Position numbers and translations under genes: made by a program
DNA from: Ardenticatenales bacterium
GTDB taxonomy: Bacteria > Chloroflexota > Anaerolineae > Ardenticatenales > Ardenticatenaceae
Assembly: GCA_013812995.1 (NCBI GenBank)
Contig: JACCSL010000471.1
Coordinates: 1-7,001, forward strand
Direction: 5' to 3'
Length of the DNA stretch: 7,001 nt
Shown here: one piece after another, positions 5,488 through 7,001 of the stretch
How positions within the stretch are numbered: the first letter of the stretch is position 1
Layout of the letters: every line of letters begins with the position of its first letter
Notes under the pieces: generated by a model
Seen by the model: the letters and a program-made list of their open reading frames with translations, nothing else
Databases searched by the model: none
Told to the model about the DNA's origin: nothing

Positions 5488-6819
5488 ATGTCTAACCTCA
5501 CCACATTTCTGAAGGTTCTCGTGGTTGTACTCCTCGCGGGGGTGGCCCTGCTGCCTCCCGTTTCTGTCGCACCTCCCGTGGCAGAGGGGCAGCGTTTTGG
5601 GCCAGCCTCTCTGGACGTACAGGATGGCTGGGTGCGACTCACCGTTGAGGGCAACCCCTACGAGATGGGCCTTCAGCAGGGTGTCCTCCTGCGCCCCGAG
5701 TTGCGCGACCTGATTGCGGGTAGCCTCTATCCCTCGCTGCTCGCGTCGAACATCTCCGTGCAGGACGCGCGCCGCTACGCCCGCCTGGTCTGGCCGCGCC
5801 TGCCGCTGCCACTCCGCGAAGAAATGCAGGGCATCGCGGAGGGGGCGGCGCTCTCTCTGGAAGATGTCCTGCTCTGGAACCTCCGCGCTGACCTCCTCGC
5901 CCTTGGCCCTGACCTGCCCGACGTTCTGAGGGACTTTGCGCTGCTGCGCGAGCCCCAGCAGCCCCTCACCGTAGAGAGACAGAGCGCGCTCGTGCGTGCG
6001 CTGCCCGAGGAGCGGCAGCCCTGGCCCAGCCCGTTGTCGCCGCTCTGGTCGGGCTCGTCCCCATCCCTGACGCAAACGGGGACCCTGGCGCTGGCGCTCT
6101 GGGGCGAGGCCACCCACGAGGGGCAGCCCTGGCTGGGGGCCGTGCTCGCGGCCCCGCCTGGGGGCGAGCGCTTTATGCTCGTCCTGCGCCGCCCAACGGA
6201 GGGCTCCGCGATCATGGGGCTGGCGCTGCCCGGCCAGGTTGGGCTCCAGGCGGGGCAAAATGCGGCGGGCTTGACGCTGCTGCTGACTCCTTTTCAATCC
6301 ATCGACCGCGCCTTCGATGGGCTTCCTGCCGCGCTGCTCGTCCGTCAGACACTCGGGCAGGCGCAGGGGCGCGAGGAGGCCGTGACCTTTCTCCTGAACG
6401 CCCCTCGCTCGGGCGGAAGCAGCCTCCTCGTCGCCGACGCGGCGGGGGACGAGGTGACCCGCCTGGACCTCTCTGCCCGCCAGTTTCACCCGGTTCCTGC
6501 GGAGGGTGATACGCTGCTGGCCCTGGGCGCTCCTCTGGAGGGGCCGCTGTCGGCCAGCACGCAGCCCTTGCGTCTGCCCGAGGGGCCCCAGCGTGGTCGC
6601 CTCGCGACCTGGCTGCGCGCCAATCAGGGCGTTGCCAGCCGCGCGGGTCTCCAGGCCCTTCTCAGCGAGCCCCTGGTGGTGGGAGAACGCGGGGCCGTTA
6701 CCCTGCTGCTCTCGCCAACTGACACGACCTTCTGGCTCGCCCAGGCCGCAGAGGGCCACCCTGCCCCCGCCAGCGGGTGGATCGAGTTGGACTTGGGAGA
6801 ATGGCTACAAAACGATTGA
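5488..6819 (+). CDS. Secreted C45/AAT-like protein lacking catalytic Cys
   Basis: This 443-residue protein (counted from ATG 5488) resembles the C45 acyl-transferase/hydrolase family, whose members self-cleave before an N-terminal cysteine nucleophile. An export signal occupies about 1-28. Family landmarks follow: GWVRL and PYEMG (47-61), GIAEGA (115-120), then WGEAT and EG (205-212), GLQAGQNAAGLTL (about 252-264) and APRSGGSSLLVADAAGD (305-321). The expected Cys before WG-x-AT is replaced by Thr (T199, after Gly). The usual QHG is QQG (63-65), and the GRNxD block is GAVLAAP (217-223). The protein has no cysteine anywhere from this start. A Pro/Ser-rich segment of about 50 residues precedes T199. 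It is either a pseudoenzyme or a threonine-nucleophile variant. GTG 5467 is an alternative start that adds seven residues. The gene follows the membrane protein gene by 48 bases and is probably in its operon. Confidence 0.85.
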   Translation: MSNLTTFLKVLVVVLLAGVALLPPVSVAPPVAEGQRFGPASLDVQDGWVRLTVEGNPYEMGLQQGVLLRPELRDLIAGSLYPSLLASNISVQDARRYARLVWPRLPLPLREEMQGIAEGAALSLEDVLLWNLRADLLALGPDLPDVLRDFALLREPQQPLTVERQSALVRALPEERQPWPSPLSPLWSGSSPSLTQTGTLALALWGEATHEGQPWLGAVLAAPPGGERFMLVLRRPTEGSAIMGLALPGQVGLQAGQNAAGLTLLLTPFQSIDRAFDGLPAALLVRQTLGQAQGREEAVTFLLNAPRSGGSSLLVADAAGDEVTRLDLSARQFHPVPAEGDTLLALGAPLEGPLSASTQPLRLPEGPQRGRLATWLRANQGVASRAGLQALLSEPLVVGERGAVTLLLSPTDTTFWLAQAAEGHPAPASGWIELDLGEWLQND

Positions 6820-6892
6820 TGGGCATGACAATCAAACTTGAGAGCAAGAATGTAAAACATACAATATACAGTAGCTACCAGATTTGTTGCCG

Positions 6893-6936
6893 TTTACGTT
6901 TTACGTTTCTGCTTCTGATGGAATTTGTGGTGAGTC
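6893..6936 (+). repeat. Dispersed intergenic repeat, copy B, with heptamers
   Basis: Two TTTACGT heptamers (6893-6906) run directly into the 36-base unit at 6901-6936, which matches the minus strand of 18-54 at 34 of 37 aligned columns. In copy A only one heptamer is attached to the unit and the triple array is 22 bases away, so heptamer number and placement vary between copies. Confidence 0.75.
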
Positions 6937-6953
6937 CAAAGGCACTGAGCAAT

Positions 6954-7001
6954 GGCCCTCTCCCCCGGCCTGCGGCCGCCCCCTCTCCTGACGTCGGGAG
7001 A
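6954..7001. repeat. Second copy of the GC-rich core, cut by window end
   Basis: This aligns with 1906-1951 inside the MITE, with a few substitutions and two extra bases. The small hairpin is preserved as CGGCC and GGCCG around TGC (6966-6978): the T-A pair of the first copy has become C-G, a compensatory change. The second stem is kept with one G-T wobble. The MITE terminal repeat is not found at the corresponding distance upstream. Confidence 0.75.

Larger units (their letters stand above)
6820..7001. other. Intergenic end region with repeats only
   Basis: I see no gene, RNA gene or clear terminator in the first 70 bases after the C45-like stop codon, which are comparatively AT-rich. The rest is occupied by the two repeats listed separately. 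The window ends inside the second. Confidence 0.6.

Noticed and set aside
5413..6759. Antisense open frame of 448 codons opposite the C45-like gene
   Set aside because: It is rich in Arg, Gln and Gly with no recognisable motif, and it mirrors a gene with a signal peptide and family landmarks. It is a typical GC-rich shadow.
1..7001. A multi-gene defence or biosynthetic system
   Set aside because: The six genes fall into separate transcription units with unrelated likely roles. No nuclease, reverse transcriptase, toxin-antitoxin or biosynthetic core enzyme is seen.

Overview
The window is GC-rich bacterial chromosome, densely coded, with six convincing protein genes and repeats at both ends and in one long intergenic gap. 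No ribosomal, phage or plasmid gene is present to fix the taxon. An aerobic respiratory chain with haem A, a TIGR02289-like M3 oligoendopeptidase, a PAS/metallo-beta-lactamase pair and families of short dispersed intergenic repeats would suit a Chloroflexota-type bacterium. That placement is inference and is only moderately likely.

Layout. Positions 1-91 are intergenic and hold one copy of a dispersed repeat (18-54) and a TTTACGT heptamer array (77-100) that supplies the stop codon of the first gene. On the minus strand, 92-1786 encodes a cytoplasmic M3 zinc oligopeptidase with a good promoter behind it. The gap 1787-2097 contains a 154-bp MITE-like element (1868-2021) with 17-bp terminal inverted repeats and an exact 8-bp target duplication. 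It sits just upstream of the peptidase promoter. Next on the plus strand is a two-gene translationally coupled unit, a lone PAS domain protein (2098-2493) and an MBL-fold hydrolase (2490-3347). Its end overlaps, tail to tail, the minus-strand haem A synthase gene ctaA (3337-4311). A short divergent promoter region (4312-4398) separates ctaA from a plus-strand envelope pair: an unrecognised membrane protein with a cysteine-paired ectodomain (4399-5439) and a secreted C45/AAT-like protein (5488-6819) that has no cysteine at all. A nine-codon leader ORF (5456-5485) precedes the latter. The last 182 bases hold a second copy of the end repeat, inverted relative to the first, and the start of a second copy of the GC-rich core found inside the MITE.

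How the genes relate. ctaA makes haem A for cytochrome oxidase. The divergent envelope pair shares its control region and probably forms one transcript. The PAS/MBL pair looks like a sensor with its enzyme. The peptidase is a housekeeping peptide-degrading enzyme. No single defence or mobile system joins all six genes. The least explained items are the MITE and its independently occurring structured core, the cysteine-less C45 homologue behind a leader ORF, and the CX4C-triplet membrane protein.
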